Of a DNA stretch of 34,117 nucleotides, positions 17,873 to 26,715 are shown piece by piece. Each line of letters begins with the position of its first letter. The first letter of the stretch is position 1. The DNA lies in contig CAJWZN010000002.1 in the NCBI GenBank assembly GCA_913050105.1, positions 1 to 34,117 of the forward strand, read 5' to 3'. A program made the translations under genes and the position numbers. The DNA comes from an uncultured Synechococcus sp. (GTDB lineage Bacteria > Cyanobacteriota > Cyanobacteriia > PCC-6307 > Cyanobiaceae). The notes beneath the pieces are model-generated. The model saw only the letters and a list, made by a program, of their open reading frames with translations, was not told the origin of the DNA and did not search any database.

Positions 17873-18772
17873 TCAAAGCTGATCGGCTTCGACGGCAAGC
17901 TCCTGCAGTCGCCTGTAGAGCGCACATTCCGCATCACCGAGATCGGCGGGGATCACCACGACGATTTCCACAAGCTGATCGCCGCAGCGTTCATCGATCC
18001 CATCCTGCAGTCCACGACCGCGGAGGCGCAGGAGGCGACCACTGGAGGAGCCTGGGGGCACCTGAAGTGTGACCGTTCCATCGAGTGTTGGAACATCAAC
18101 CGCACATCCAAGGGCCGCATCCGGTGGAAACAGCTCCAGGCGGTAGTGAACTCTTAGCCCATCAACGCGAAGGCCCTCCGGTGTCACCACCCGCAGCTGG
18201 AGAAAGTGGTCCCGCCCACCAGGAGCAACTCCCTCCAGTCGCAAACGCCATCCATCACCTGCCTGAGGAGGGGTCTGAAGCTCGATCACCGTGCCATCGG
18301 CAAGGCTCAGTTCCACAGTGGTGCCATGAAGAGCCTGGTCGGGAGTCAGGTCAACCACTGATTCGACATCCTCATCGGCACGGACCGGCGGCGGCGGCGG
18401 CGGTGACGCCACGGGAGGTTCCTCCTTCCGATCCAGCGGCTCCTGGGACCACGGATTGGGATCAACCGGGACTCCAAGAACTGCATCGAGATACTCCTCA
18501 AATGAAGGAAATCCGGTGGCAAAAGGATCTGCAGCCACGGATCCAGCACCATCCGCACCCCTTTCCCAGGCGCGACGACGACCCGGATCACTGAGAACGG
18601 CATAGGCCTCGTTAACGAGCTTGAACCGTTCTTCAGCGACCGGGTCGTTACCGTTCAGATCGGGATGCCAACGCCGTGCCTCGCGCCTGAACGCCCTCTT
18701 CAACTGGTCGGCGCCTGCGTCAGCTCGAAGCCCCAGAAGCGACCAGTAGTCAGGCTCAGCGGTAGAAGTCAT
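17873..18772 (-). CDS. dnaJ: DnaJ-family co-chaperone (J domain + C-terminal domain, no zinc finger)
   Basis: DYWSLLGLRADAGADQLKRAFRREARRWHPDLNG (HPD motif); no CxxCxGxG repeats; 17-nt overlap with dnaK. Confidence 0.9.
   Translation of the reverse strand: MTSTAEPDYWSLLGLRADAGADQLKRAFRREARRWHPDLNGNDPVAEERFKLVNEAYAVLSDPGRRRAWERGADGAGSVAADPFATGFPSFEEYLDAVLGVPVDPNPWSQEPLDRKEEPPVASPPPPPPVRADEDVESVVDLTPDQALHGTTVELSLADGTVIELQTPPQAGDGWRLRLEGVAPGGRDHFLQLRVVTPEGLRVDGLRVHYRLELFPPDAALGCAVDVPTLDGTVTLQVPPGSSSGRLLRLRGRGLQDGIDERCGDQLVEIVVVIPADLGDAECALYRRLQELAVEADQL
18386..18403. repeat. (CGG)6 trinucleotide run encoding a polyproline linker in DnaJ
   Basis: cggcggcggcggcggcgg; minus strand reads SPPPPPPV. 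Confidence 0.8.
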
Positions 18773-20744
18773 TGTCCCAGGGATCAGAATCCCGTCGACT
18801 CATGCCCCGATCGCGGGGGCCACGACTGGGAGCAGCCCACGGGTCATCCTCCCAGTCGTCGGCAAACAGCTCGTCCTTGAGTGAGCCGAGGGTGCTGCGG
18901 ATTCCCTGAAGTGGATTTCCATCCACCTGTCGCTCAGCGGACAAACGACGGTTCAGGCCAAACAGAGCTTCTTCCAATCCGCTGACACAGAGATCGAGTT
19001 CCTGCAGGTCGTCCTGGGCCAGACAGTCCTGAACATCGCGCATCGCCATTTCCACCGCGCGCTGCTGCCTCTCTGCCCCATAGGGACCCAACTCAAGAGC
19101 GGCATCGCGCAGACGTCGTTCCGCCTGAGCGACAAGGGTCTGAGCGCGGTTGCTTCGTTCAATCTTGTTCCGCTTGCGGCGGTCTTCATCAGCCCGCGCC
19201 TCCGCCTCCGCCAACAGAGCTGTCACCTCATCTTCATTGAGATTGGATCCGCCTTGAATGGAGACCGATTGTTTGCGACCAGTGGTTCGGTCCGTAGCAC
19301 TGACCTGCAGCAAGCCGTTGGCATCGATATCGAAGGCCACCTGCACCTGAGGAACGCCGCGGGGAGCAGGAGGAATCCCCGAGAGGCGGAATCGTCCCAG
19401 GGATTTGTTGTCGGTCGCCATCTGACGCTCCCCTTGCCACACGTGAATCTCAACGGAGGACTGATTGGTCTCTGAAGTGCTGAAAACATCCGACTGACGA
19501 ACAGGGATGGGGGTGTTCCGGGGAATCAGAACCTTCATCAACCCACCGACCGTCTCCAGACCCAGGGAGAGAGGTGTGACGTCATTCAGGAGCAGATCGC
19601 GAAGTTCGCCAGTGAGAATTCCTGCCTGGACCGCGGCACCAATCGCCACGACCTCATCAGGGTTGACCGATTGACAGGGATCCAGCGGAACCAGAGTTCG
19701 CACCAGCTGCTGCACCATCGGCATGCGTGTTGCTCCCCCTACAAGAACGACATCATCGATGTCGTCGGCTGCCCAGCCTGAGTCCCGCAGTGCCGCTTGC
19801 ACCGGAGTGAGCAAACGATCAAGCAAATCCGGACAAAGGCCTTCGAACGTGCTGCGATCCAGGCTGGTCTCAACATGAAGCGGCCCGTCGTCACCAGTGG
19901 CGATGAACGGCAGTGAGATGGGTGTGCTCATCACGCCTGACAACTCTTGTTTCGCCTTCTCGGCTGCCTCGGTTAGGCGCTGAAGGGCCTGACGATCGCG
20001 CCGTAGATCGACTTGATGCTCCTTTTCAAAAGCATCAGCCAGCCAATCAACGATGCGTTGATCAAAATCATTTCCGCCAAGCTGTGTGTCTCCGTTGGTG
20101 GCCTTGACGTCAAAAACACCGTTGGCAATTCTCAGCAGAGAAACATCGAAGGTGCCGCCACCGAGGTCAAACACGAGCGCTCTACGAACCGCACTTCTGT
20201 CGAAGCCATAGGCAAGAGCAGCTGCTGTGGGTTCGTTGAGGATCCGCTCAACCGAAATACCGGCGAGACGGCCTGCATCCCTGGTGGCCTGACGCTGCGC
20301 ATCATTGAAATACGCAGGGACGGTGACCACAGCCGCTTCGACTGGTTCACCCAGATAGGTGCTGGCGTCATCGACCAGTTTTCGGATGATGCTGGCCACC
20401 AGTTCCTCGGGGGCGTACTCCCGTTCCGTGACCGGGCAGGGCACCCGTACCTGGCCTCGATCGTTGGCACGAACCGTGTAAGGAACCGACAGGCTGCTTT
20501 CTTCGAGTTCGTCCCAGTCGCGTCCAACAAACCGTTTGAGGTTGGAGAACGTATTGCGTGGGCTGAGCACAAGCTGTCGTCGCGCGAGCTGGCCGACAAC
20601 GAGTTCCTGATCCTTGCTGTAGCCCACCACTGAAGGTGTGGTGCGGCCGCCTTCAGCATTGGCGATCACATGGGGACGACCAGCCTCGAGAACTGCCACA
20701 ACCGAGTTGGTCGTTCCCAGGTCGATTCCAACGATCCGGCCCAT
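18756..20744 (-). CDS. dnaK: Hsp70 chaperone DnaK (paralog with acidic/aromatic C-terminal tail)
   Basis: GRIVGIDLGTTNSVVAVLEAG, NEPTAAALAYGFD, DLGGGTFDVSLL, VVLVGGATRMPMVQ; tail DDWEDDPWAAPSRG...DPWDNDFYR. Confidence 0.96.
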   Translation of the reverse strand: MGRIVGIDLGTTNSVVAVLEAGRPHVIANAEGGRTTPSVVGYSKDQELVVGQLARRQLVLSPRNTFSNLKRFVGRDWDELEESSLSVPYTVRANDRGQVRVPCPVTEREYAPEELVASIIRKLVDDASTYLGEPVEAAVVTVPAYFNDAQRQATRDAGRLAGISVERILNEPTAAALAYGFDRSAVRRALVFDLGGGTFDVSLLRIANGVFDVKATNGDTQLGGNDFDQRIVDWLADAFEKEHQVDLRRDRQALQRLTEAAEKAKQELSGVMSTPISLPFIATGDDGPLHVETSLDRSTFEGLCPDLLDRLLTPVQAALRDSGWAADDIDDVVLVGGATRMPMVQQLVRTLVPLDPCQSVNPDEVVAIGAAVQAGILTGELRDLLLNDVTPLSLGLETVGGLMKVLIPRNTPIPVRQSDVFSTSETNQSSVEIHVWQGERQMATDNKSLGRFRLSGIPPAPRGVPQVQVAFDIDANGLLQVSATDRTTGRKQSVSIQGGSNLNEDEVTALLAEAEARADEDRRKRNKIERSNRAQTLVAQAERRLRDAALELGPYGAERQQRAVEMAMRDVQDCLAQDDLQELDLCVSGLEEALFGLNRRLSAERQVDGNPLQGIRSTLGSLKDELFADDWEDDPWAAPSRGPRDRGMSRRDSDPWDNDFYR

Positions 20745-20810
20745 ACCGACAGCCTTTGGACATCCAAGTTAACGGCCGGTTCCAGAGCGGCCAGAGCAGT
20801 TCATCCAAAG
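20745..20810 (-). promoter_or_regulatory. Structured dnaK 5' leader, candidate RNA thermometer
   Basis: mRNA: CTTTGGA-N11-GGCCG-N9-CGGCC-N13-TCCAAAG-GCTGTCGGT-ATG; the closing stem includes the SD-like AAAGG. Confidence 0.45.
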
Positions 20811-20821
20811 AAGATTGCCGC

Positions 20822-20840
20822 CTTAAACCATCCTTAGTGA
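20822..20840 (+). promoter_or_regulatory. Candidate Pho box upstream of pstC
   Basis: CTTAAACC-ATC-CTTAGTGA: two 8-mers at 11-bp period as in cyanobacterial Pho boxes; possible -10 GATAAC 17 bp downstream (20858-20863). Confidence 0.4.
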
Positions 20841-20888
20841 GATGGGGCAGGCAACTCGATAACTTGAAGGGGTCATGACATCGCGGGA

Positions 20889-21839
20889 ATGGCTCCTAAT
20901 CAGGACCACCTGTATCGACTCCGAAACCGACCTCTTGCAGAAAAGTTGGTCGACCTCGGTTTCAAAAACATCACCATTGCTCTGGCTTCTGTTGTCGCAG
21001 TTGTCCTGTTTGCAATTTTGATCGTTGTCTTCCAGGGCAGCCTGGAATCAATGGGTCGCTATGGATTGGAGTTCCTGGTGACCTCCAACTGGAATCCGGT
21101 TGATGATCAATACGGAGCCGGCGCCGCTATCTACGGCACATTGCTCACCTCATTGCTGTCGCTCATGATCGCCGTGCCGCTGGGGGTGGGAACGGCGATC
21201 TTCATCACCGAAAACATCATTCCCAAAAGCGTCCGAGATCTGCTCGGTCTGATGGTCGAGTTGCTTGCAGCGATTCCCTCCGTTGTGCTGGGTCTGTGGG
21301 CCATCTTTGTGATGGAGCCTTTCATCAGGCCGGCGCTCGAATTCCTGCACACGGCTTTCCATTGGTTGCCGATGTTCAGCACGCCGCCGATGGGACCCGG
21401 AACCATCCCTGCCGTTTTGATTCTGGTCGTGATGATCCTTCCGATCATCACAGCCATTTCGAGGGACTCTCTCAATCAGGTTCCCGGGAAACTGCGTCAG
21501 GCGGCCTACGGCGTGGGAACCACCCGTTGGGGGGCCATCATTAACGTGATTCTCCCGGCAGCAATATCAGGCATTGTTGGTGGTGTGATGCTTGCCCTCG
21601 GTCGAGCCATGGGCGAAACCATGGCCGTCACGATGATCATCGGTAATTCAAACAATTTCAGCTTTTCATTACTCGCTCCGGGCAACACCATTGCCGCAAT
21701 GCTTGCCAATCAGTTCGGTGAAGCGGATGGCTCGCAGGTGTCATCGCTCATGTATGCAGCATTCGTGCTGATTGTTCTCACCCTGGGGGTCAACGTGATG
21801 GCCCAGTGGTTGGTGAAACGTCTCAGCCTCAAGTACTGA
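20889..21839 (+). CDS. pstC: Phosphate ABC transporter permease PstC
   Basis: 316 aa multi-spanning permease; LRQAAYGVGTTRWGAIINVILPAAISGIVGGVMLALGRAMGETMAV. Confidence 0.93.
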   Translation: MAPNQDHLYRLRNRPLAEKLVDLGFKNITIALASVVAVVLFAILIVVFQGSLESMGRYGLEFLVTSNWNPVDDQYGAGAAIYGTLLTSLLSLMIAVPLGVGTAIFITENIIPKSVRDLLGLMVELLAAIPSVVLGLWAIFVMEPFIRPALEFLHTAFHWLPMFSTPPMGPGTIPAVLILVVMILPIITAISRDSLNQVPGKLRQAAYGVGTTRWGAIINVILPAAISGIVGGVMLALGRAMGETMAVTMIIGNSNNFSFSLLAPGNTIAAMLANQFGEADGSQVSSLMYAAFVLIVLTLGVNVMAQWLVKRLSLKY

Positions 21840-21840
21840 C

Positions 21841-22758
21841 ATGTCCTTCATAGCCGCACGACGCACAACAGACGGCCGTCCTGATCTCTCCTACCAACCA
21901 AGGGCAGCACGCAATATCGGCAGTCGTTTGCTGACTGTCGTTGCAGCTTTATTTTCAGCCATTGCTGTTCTGCCGCTGGTCCTTGTTCTTGGTTACGTGT
22001 TGATCAAGGGGGGCAGCACCATCAGCTTCAACTTATTGACGGAACTTCCCCCACCACCTGGGCTGGAGGGCGGTGGCATTGCCAATGCGATTATCGGCAC
22101 GATAGTGGTAACACTCATCGCCGCATTAATTGCAATTCCAATCGGCGTGGGGGGAGGAATTTTTCTGGCCGAATATTCACGTAAAGGCGCATTCGCACAG
22201 TTCATTCGCTTTGGCACAAACGTGTTATCGGGGGTACCATCAATCATTGCGGGTGTATTCATTTACGGGACAATTGTGACGAGCCGGGTGATCTTCGGAC
22301 AGGCTTACAGCGCTTTGGCGGGAGGGATGGCACTGGCGATATTGATGTTGCCAACCGTGATCAAAACCACTGACGAAGGGCTCAAGCTCGTACCCGATGA
22401 TTTACGCCGCGCTGCATTAGGAATTGGCGCATCCCGTTTTGTAATGATCGCGCGAATCACATTGCCGACTGCATTCACACCCATCGCAACCGGCGTTGTG
22501 CTTTCCATTGCAAGGGCTGCTGGAGAAACCGCACCTCTGATTTTTACTGCATTATTTTCTCCCTATTGGTCAGACTTAATCAGTGGAGACGGATTGCTTG
22601 CACCCATTGCATCTCTTTCGGTTCTTATTTATAACTTTGCGACCATGCCATATGATTTTCACAACGAGCTTGCATGGTCAGCATCTTTTGTACTTGTGGC
22701 AATGATTCTCCTGCTCAATTTATTCTCCCGATGGCTGGGTCGATTTGCATCAAGATGA
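21841..22758 (+). CDS. pstA: Phosphate ABC transporter permease PstA
   Basis: 305 aa; LPPPPGLEGGGIANAIIGT, LRRAALGIGASRFVMIARITLPTAFTPIATGVVLSIARAAGETAPL. Confidence 0.95.
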   Translation: MSFIAARRTTDGRPDLSYQPRAARNIGSRLLTVVAALFSAIAVLPLVLVLGYVLIKGGSTISFNLLTELPPPPGLEGGGIANAIIGTIVVTLIAALIAIPIGVGGGIFLAEYSRKGAFAQFIRFGTNVLSGVPSIIAGVFIYGTIVTSRVIFGQAYSALAGGMALAILMLPTVIKTTDEGLKLVPDDLRRAALGIGASRFVMIARITLPTAFTPIATGVVLSIARAAGETAPLIFTALFSPYWSDLISGDGLLAPIASLSVLIYNFATMPYDFHNELAWSASFVLVAMILLLNLFSRWLGRFASR

Positions 22759-22816
22759 TCAATATCCATCCATGTAATTCATCCTGCCCCATCCTGACAA
22801 GCAACTGCTCTCAGCC

Positions 22817-23638
22817 ATGACACTTTCCACCAACCAAACCGAGGAGATTCAGGTGTCTGGCGAGACCGCACTGTCCGTACAGAACGCGACAATCAGTTAT
22901 GGATCCAACGAAGCCGTCAAAAGCGTTTTCTGCGATATTCCAAGAGGACAGGTAACAGCTTTCATCGGGCCATCAGGCTGTGGCAAGTCAACGGTTTTAA
23001 GGGCGTTGAACCGAATGAACGACTTGATAGAAGGGTGCACGCTCAAAGGCCGTGTTCTGTTCGACGGGGTTGATCTCTACGGACCCAATGTTGATCCGGT
23101 AGAGGTACGTCGGCGCATCGGAATGGTATTTCAACAACCGAATCCATTCCCTAAAAGTATTTATGAGAATATCGCTTTTGGTGCCAGGATCAATGGCTAC
23201 ACCGGCGAGATGGATGAATTAGTGGAGCGATCATTGCGCCAGGCGGCTGTATGGGATGAGTGCAAAGACAAACTGAACGAGAGCGGCTGCTCCCTATCCG
23301 GTGGTCAACAGCAACGCCTCTGCATTGCAAGAACGATTGCCATCCAGCCGGAAGTGATTCTCATGGATGAACCATGTTCTGCGCTGGATCCAATCTCGAC
23401 GTTGAAGATTGAGGAAACAATGCATGAACTCAAGAAGAGCTTCACAATCGTGATTGTTACTCATAACATGCAACAGGCGGTTCGAGTCAGTGATATGACC
23501 GCCTTTTTCAATGCTGAGTCGGTGGAGGGAGGAACCGGAAAAGTGGGCTATCTGGTGGAATTCAATGAGACCGAAAAGATCTTTAATGCCCCGCAGCAAC
23601 AAGTGACGCAAGATTATGTGTCCGGTCGATTCGGTTGA
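22817..23638 (+). CDS. pstB: Phosphate ABC transporter ATP-binding protein PstB
   Basis: Walker [28 protein letters not shown], signature [23 protein letters not shown]. Confidence 0.97.
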   Translation: MTLSTNQTEEIQVSGETALSVQNATISYGSNEAVKSVFCDIPRGQVTAFIGPSGCGKSTVLRALNRMNDLIEGCTLKGRVLFDGVDLYGPNVDPVEVRRRIGMVFQQPNPFPKSIYENIAFGARINGYTGEMDELVERSLRQAAVWDECKDKLNESGCSLSGGQQQRLCIARTIAIQPEVILMDEPCSALDPISTLKIEETMHELKKSFTIVIVTHNMQQAVRVSDMTAFFNAESVEGGTGKVGYLVEFNETEKIFNAPQQQVTQDYVSGRFG

Positions 23639-23722
23639 ACAGAGGCTGAACGAATCAGATCAATTGTTAACGCGAACAATATTATTTCCATACTATTTCA
23701 AGCCACGACAAATCACATAAGC

Positions 23723-23749
23723 AAAAAAAAACCGACCCGTAAGGATCGG
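23723..23749 (-). terminator. Rho-independent terminator downstream of tRNA-Ser
   Basis: Minus strand: CCGATCC-TTAC-GGGTCGG-TTTTTTTTT. Confidence 0.85.
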
Positions 23750-23754
23750 AGAAG

Positions 23755-23841
23755 CGGAGAGCGAGGGATTCGAACCCTCGATAGAGTTGCCCCTATACAG
23801 CATTTCCAGTGCTGCGCCTTCGACCACTCGGCCAGCTCTCC
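23755..23841 (-). tRNA. tRNA-Ser (anticodon GGA)
   Basis: GGAGAGCTGGCCGAGTGGTCGAAGGCGCAGCACTGGAAATGCTGTATAGGGGCAACTCTATCGAGGGTTCGAATCCCTCGCTCTCCG; 7-bp acceptor, anticodon loop CTGGAAA, long variable arm, GGTTCGAATCC T-arm. Confidence 0.95.
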
Positions 23842-23895
23842 ACCGGCATGAATGGGGCAGGTGCCAATGTAGCAGGGCGTTCCCAGCGGCACTGC

Positions 23896-24279
23896 ATGCG
23901 CCCCAGCCACCGAATCACCATTCATTGGCGCCAGGAGAACCGCACCATCAGCCACTTCGTCGAAGAGGGTGATTACATCCTTCAGAGCTTCGAGCGTCAG
24001 GGAGATCCATTGCCGTTCTCGTGTCGAAACGGTTGCTGCACCAGTTGTGCCGTTCGGGTGCAAAGCGGTGAACTCGACCAACATGAAGCCATGGGACTTT
24101 CAAGGGAACTTCGTGCCCGTGGCTACGGCCTTCTCTGTGTAGCGAGGGCGATCGCTCCGCTGGAAGCCGAAACACAGGACGAAGACGAGGTTTATGACCT
24201 GCAGTTCGGTCGCCATTTTGGGCGCGGTTCAGTCACGAGGGACATTCCCCTCGAAGAACTGGAAACCTGGAGAGACTGA
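23896..24279 (+). CDS. 2Fe-2S plant-type ferredoxin
   Basis: FSCRNGCCTSCAVRVQSGELDQ...GYGLLCVARA; ATG at 23896 avoids overlap with the tRNA. Confidence 0.88.
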   Translation: MRPSHRITIHWRQENRTISHFVEEGDYILQSFERQGDPLPFSCRNGCCTSCAVRVQSGELDQHEAMGLSRELRARGYGLLCVARAIAPLEAETQDEDEVYDLQFGRHFGRGSVTRDIPLEELETWRD

Positions 24280-24283
24280 AGCC

Positions 24284-25171
24284 ATGCCATCGATGAACTG
24301 TGCAGCCGCGGCGCAGGCTGCACAACTGACAGCCGAACAACTCCACCATCTTGTTCAAGTCGCTCGTACAGCCGCCGAGCGCGGTGGAGCCGAACTGATG
24401 CGCCACTACGGCCGACTCTCATCAGTAGAAAGCAAGGGGCGCAAAGGTGATCTGGTCACCAATGCAGACCTTGCGGCTGAACGCGTTGTCCTGGACGTCT
24501 TGGCTGAGCAGACACCGACCATCGCGGTCTTAGCGGAAGAAAGCGGGGCAGAAGGCTCTCAGGACGGCCTGCGTTGGTGCGTTGACCCGCTCGACGGCAC
24601 CACAAACTTCGCCCATGGTTACCCATTTTTTGCCACTTCCATCGGTCTTACGTTCCAGCAGCAACCCTTGCTGGGGGCTATCGCTGTGCCCTTTCTGCGG
24701 GAGACCTATTGGGGAGCACCTGGATTAGGAGCTCACTGCAACGATCAACCCATTCGGGTCACGGATTGTTCGCGCTTGGACGATGCCCTGCTGGTGACGG
24801 GCTTCGGCTACGACCGACATGAGCGGTTGGACAACAACTACGCCGAGTTCTGCTGGTTCACCCATCGCACCAGGGGCGTCCGCCGCGGTGGAGCTGCAGC
24901 CGTTGATTTGGCGTTCGTTGCCGCTGGTCGTCAGGACGGCTACTGGGAACGTGGTCTGTCTCCTTGGGACCTGGCCGCCGGAGTGGCACTTGTGGAGCTC
25001 GCTGGAGGAATGATCAGCAATTACAAAGGCCAGACGTTTTCCCTGCAGGAAGGCCGTGTCGTGGCGTCCGGCCCGAAACTGAATCCCGCAATTGTTGAGG
25101 TTCTGAACCAGGTGAAACCTCTTTCCGGAGAGGATTTCGGTGCACCTGATGTCACGGCCATGGGATCCTGA
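24284..25171 (+). CDS. Inositol monophosphatase family protein
   Basis: [60 protein letters not shown]. Confidence 0.93.
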   Translation: MPSMNCAAAAQAAQLTAEQLHHLVQVARTAAERGGAELMRHYGRLSSVESKGRKGDLVTNADLAAERVVLDVLAEQTPTIAVLAEESGAEGSQDGLRWCVDPLDGTTNFAHGYPFFATSIGLTFQQQPLLGAIAVPFLRETYWGAPGLGAHCNDQPIRVTDCSRLDDALLVTGFGYDRHERLDNNYAEFCWFTHRTRGVRRGGAAAVDLAFVAAGRQDGYWERGLSPWDLAAGVALVELAGGMISNYKGQTFSLQEGRVVASGPKLNPAIVEVLNQVKPLSGEDFGAPDVTAMGS

Positions 25172-25193
25172 AACGTCGTCGAATCTTCCGACC

Positions 25194-26366
25194 ATGGCGC
25201 TGCAACCCGCTGCCGGCGCAAGAGACCTGAATCCACGTCAAGTTGATGCCAATCGGCAACTCAGCGAAAAACTTGCCGGCGTGTTTCGGATGTGGGGTTA
25301 CGACGAGGTCTCTCCTCCAAGGGTCGAACGCCTCGACACACTGATGGCGGGTGGTGCAATCGCCAGTTCGGACATCGTGCGACTGGTGGCCGATGAACCA
25401 CTCGGTCTGAGACCTGAGATGACAGCTTCGATTGCGCGGGCAGCCTGCACAAGGATGGCTTCTCGTCCACGACCGCTTCGACTTTGGGCGTCTGGAACTG
25501 TGTTCCAGTCCCGCGCAGCTGATGAAGGGGGTTATTGCATCGAAGAAAACCTGCAGACCGGCGTGGAGTTGTTCGGTGTGGAGCCGATCGAAGCGGAGAT
25601 GGAACTGCTCAGCCTGCTGATGGCATCAGTCCAGACACTTGGATTGGTTCACGAGCACCGACCCAGGCTGCTGGTGGGTCACACCGGTCTGATGGATCTT
25701 CTGCTCAGCCTGGTTCCGGACAACATGAGAGAGTCCGTTCGAACGGCCCTGATCCAGTTCGACCGCCTGGCCCTGGTCGATCTGGATCTGTCAGAAGATC
25801 TCCGAACCACACTCCTGAATCTGTTGAACTGTCGCGGAACGCCGCAGCAGGTTCTCGCGGAGCTCCGCCAGATTTTTGGCGCAACAGACTTGTTCGACGA
25901 CCTGGCGCGTCTCTGCAGGCAGCTGGATTCATTCGCCGTTGAGCAGGGCATCACGATCCAGCTGGATCCGACCTTCCAACCCCATTTCGAGCTCTACACC
26001 GGATTGGTGTTTCAGCTGGTTTGTGAAGGCAGCGCAGCGCCGGTTGTCATCGCCCGCGGAGGGCGTTACGACGATCTGGTACGACGTTGCGGTGCGCCGG
26101 CCCAACTCGCTTTTGGCGCAGGGTTCAGCTTCGCCATCGATCCGATCCGCGAATTGCTCAGCGGAGAAGGCACCGTCTCGCCCCTACCCACAGTTCTTGT
26201 GGCGTTCTCTTCCCGCTCAAGGCTGGAAGATGGCCTTGCACGCCAACGCCATTGGCATCAACAGGGACGCAGTGCCGTTCTCGAACTGCATCCATGCAGC
26301 ACCCGTGCAGACGCCGAAAACACGGCAAAGAACCAGAACCTCCAGTTGGATTGGGTCGATTCTTAG
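25194..26366 (+). CDS. hisZ: ATP phosphoribosyltransferase regulatory subunit (HisS-like)
   Basis: [53 protein letters not shown]; lacks an aminoacyl-tRNA synthetase C-terminal domain. Confidence 0.88.
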   Translation: MALQPAAGARDLNPRQVDANRQLSEKLAGVFRMWGYDEVSPPRVERLDTLMAGGAIASSDIVRLVADEPLGLRPEMTASIARAACTRMASRPRPLRLWASGTVFQSRAADEGGYCIEENLQTGVELFGVEPIEAEMELLSLLMASVQTLGLVHEHRPRLLVGHTGLMDLLLSLVPDNMRESVRTALIQFDRLALVDLDLSEDLRTTLLNLLNCRGTPQQVLAELRQIFGATDLFDDLARLCRQLDSFAVEQGITIQLDPTFQPHFELYTGLVFQLVCEGSAAPVVIARGGRYDDLVRRCGAPAQLAFGAGFSFAIDPIRELLSGEGTVSPLPTVLVAFSSRSRLEDGLARQRHWHQQGRSAVLELHPCSTRADAENTAKNQNLQLDWVDS

Positions 26367-26392
26367 GATCGGGCGTTGTTCCCCGACGATTC

Positions 26393-26617
26393 ATGGCTCA
26401 CAGCATCGTGACCGATGTGTGCGAAGGAGTCGCGGATTGCATGGATGCCTGCCCAGTTGCCTGCATCGATCAGGGGCAGGGCAAGAACCAGAAGGGAACC
26501 GATTACTACTGGATCAATTTCGACACCTGCATCGACTGCGGCATCTGCTTTCAGGTTTGTCCGGTGGAGGGAGCCATCCTTCCCGAGGAACGCCCGGATC
26601 TGCAGAAAGTGAATTGA
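26393..26617 (+). CDS. Ferredoxin with two Fe-S cluster motifs (FdxA-like)
   Basis: 74 aa: DVCEGVADCMDACPVACI and INFDTCIDCGICFQVCPVEGAI. Confidence 0.9.
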   Translation: MAHSIVTDVCEGVADCMDACPVACIDQGQGKNQKGTDYYWINFDTCIDCGICFQVCPVEGAILPEERPDLQKVN

Positions 26618-26665
26618 GACAGCTCTGCAACGCCTGAAGTACGGAGACCTCCACTCCCAAGTGGG

Positions 26666-26695
26666 TTGAGGAGGGACGGAACACGTTCTTATGGT
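26666..26695 (+). promoter_or_regulatory. Candidate sigma70-type promoter for htpG
   Basis: TTGAGG (26666-26671), 18 bp, TATGGT (26690-26695). Confidence 0.35.
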
Positions 26696-26715
26696 CTGCT
26701 TTTAACGCGTAAGTC

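Noticed and set aside
19746-19764. 8-bp inverted repeat ACGACATC-ATC-GATGTCGT in dnaK
   Set aside because: Encodes the Asp-rich DDIDDVV stretch; explained by repeated Asp/Val codons.
22767-22798. Repeated CATCC(TG) upstream of pstB, considered as a Pho box
   Set aside because: Periods 13 and 10 and sequence do not match the 11-bp PyTTAAPyPyT/A pattern.
26646-26671. CCACT-CCCA-AGTGG stem-loop before htpG considered as an ncRNA (Yfr-like)
   Set aside because: Lacks the conserved Yfr1 unpaired motif and overlaps a plausible htpG -35; kept only as promoter context.
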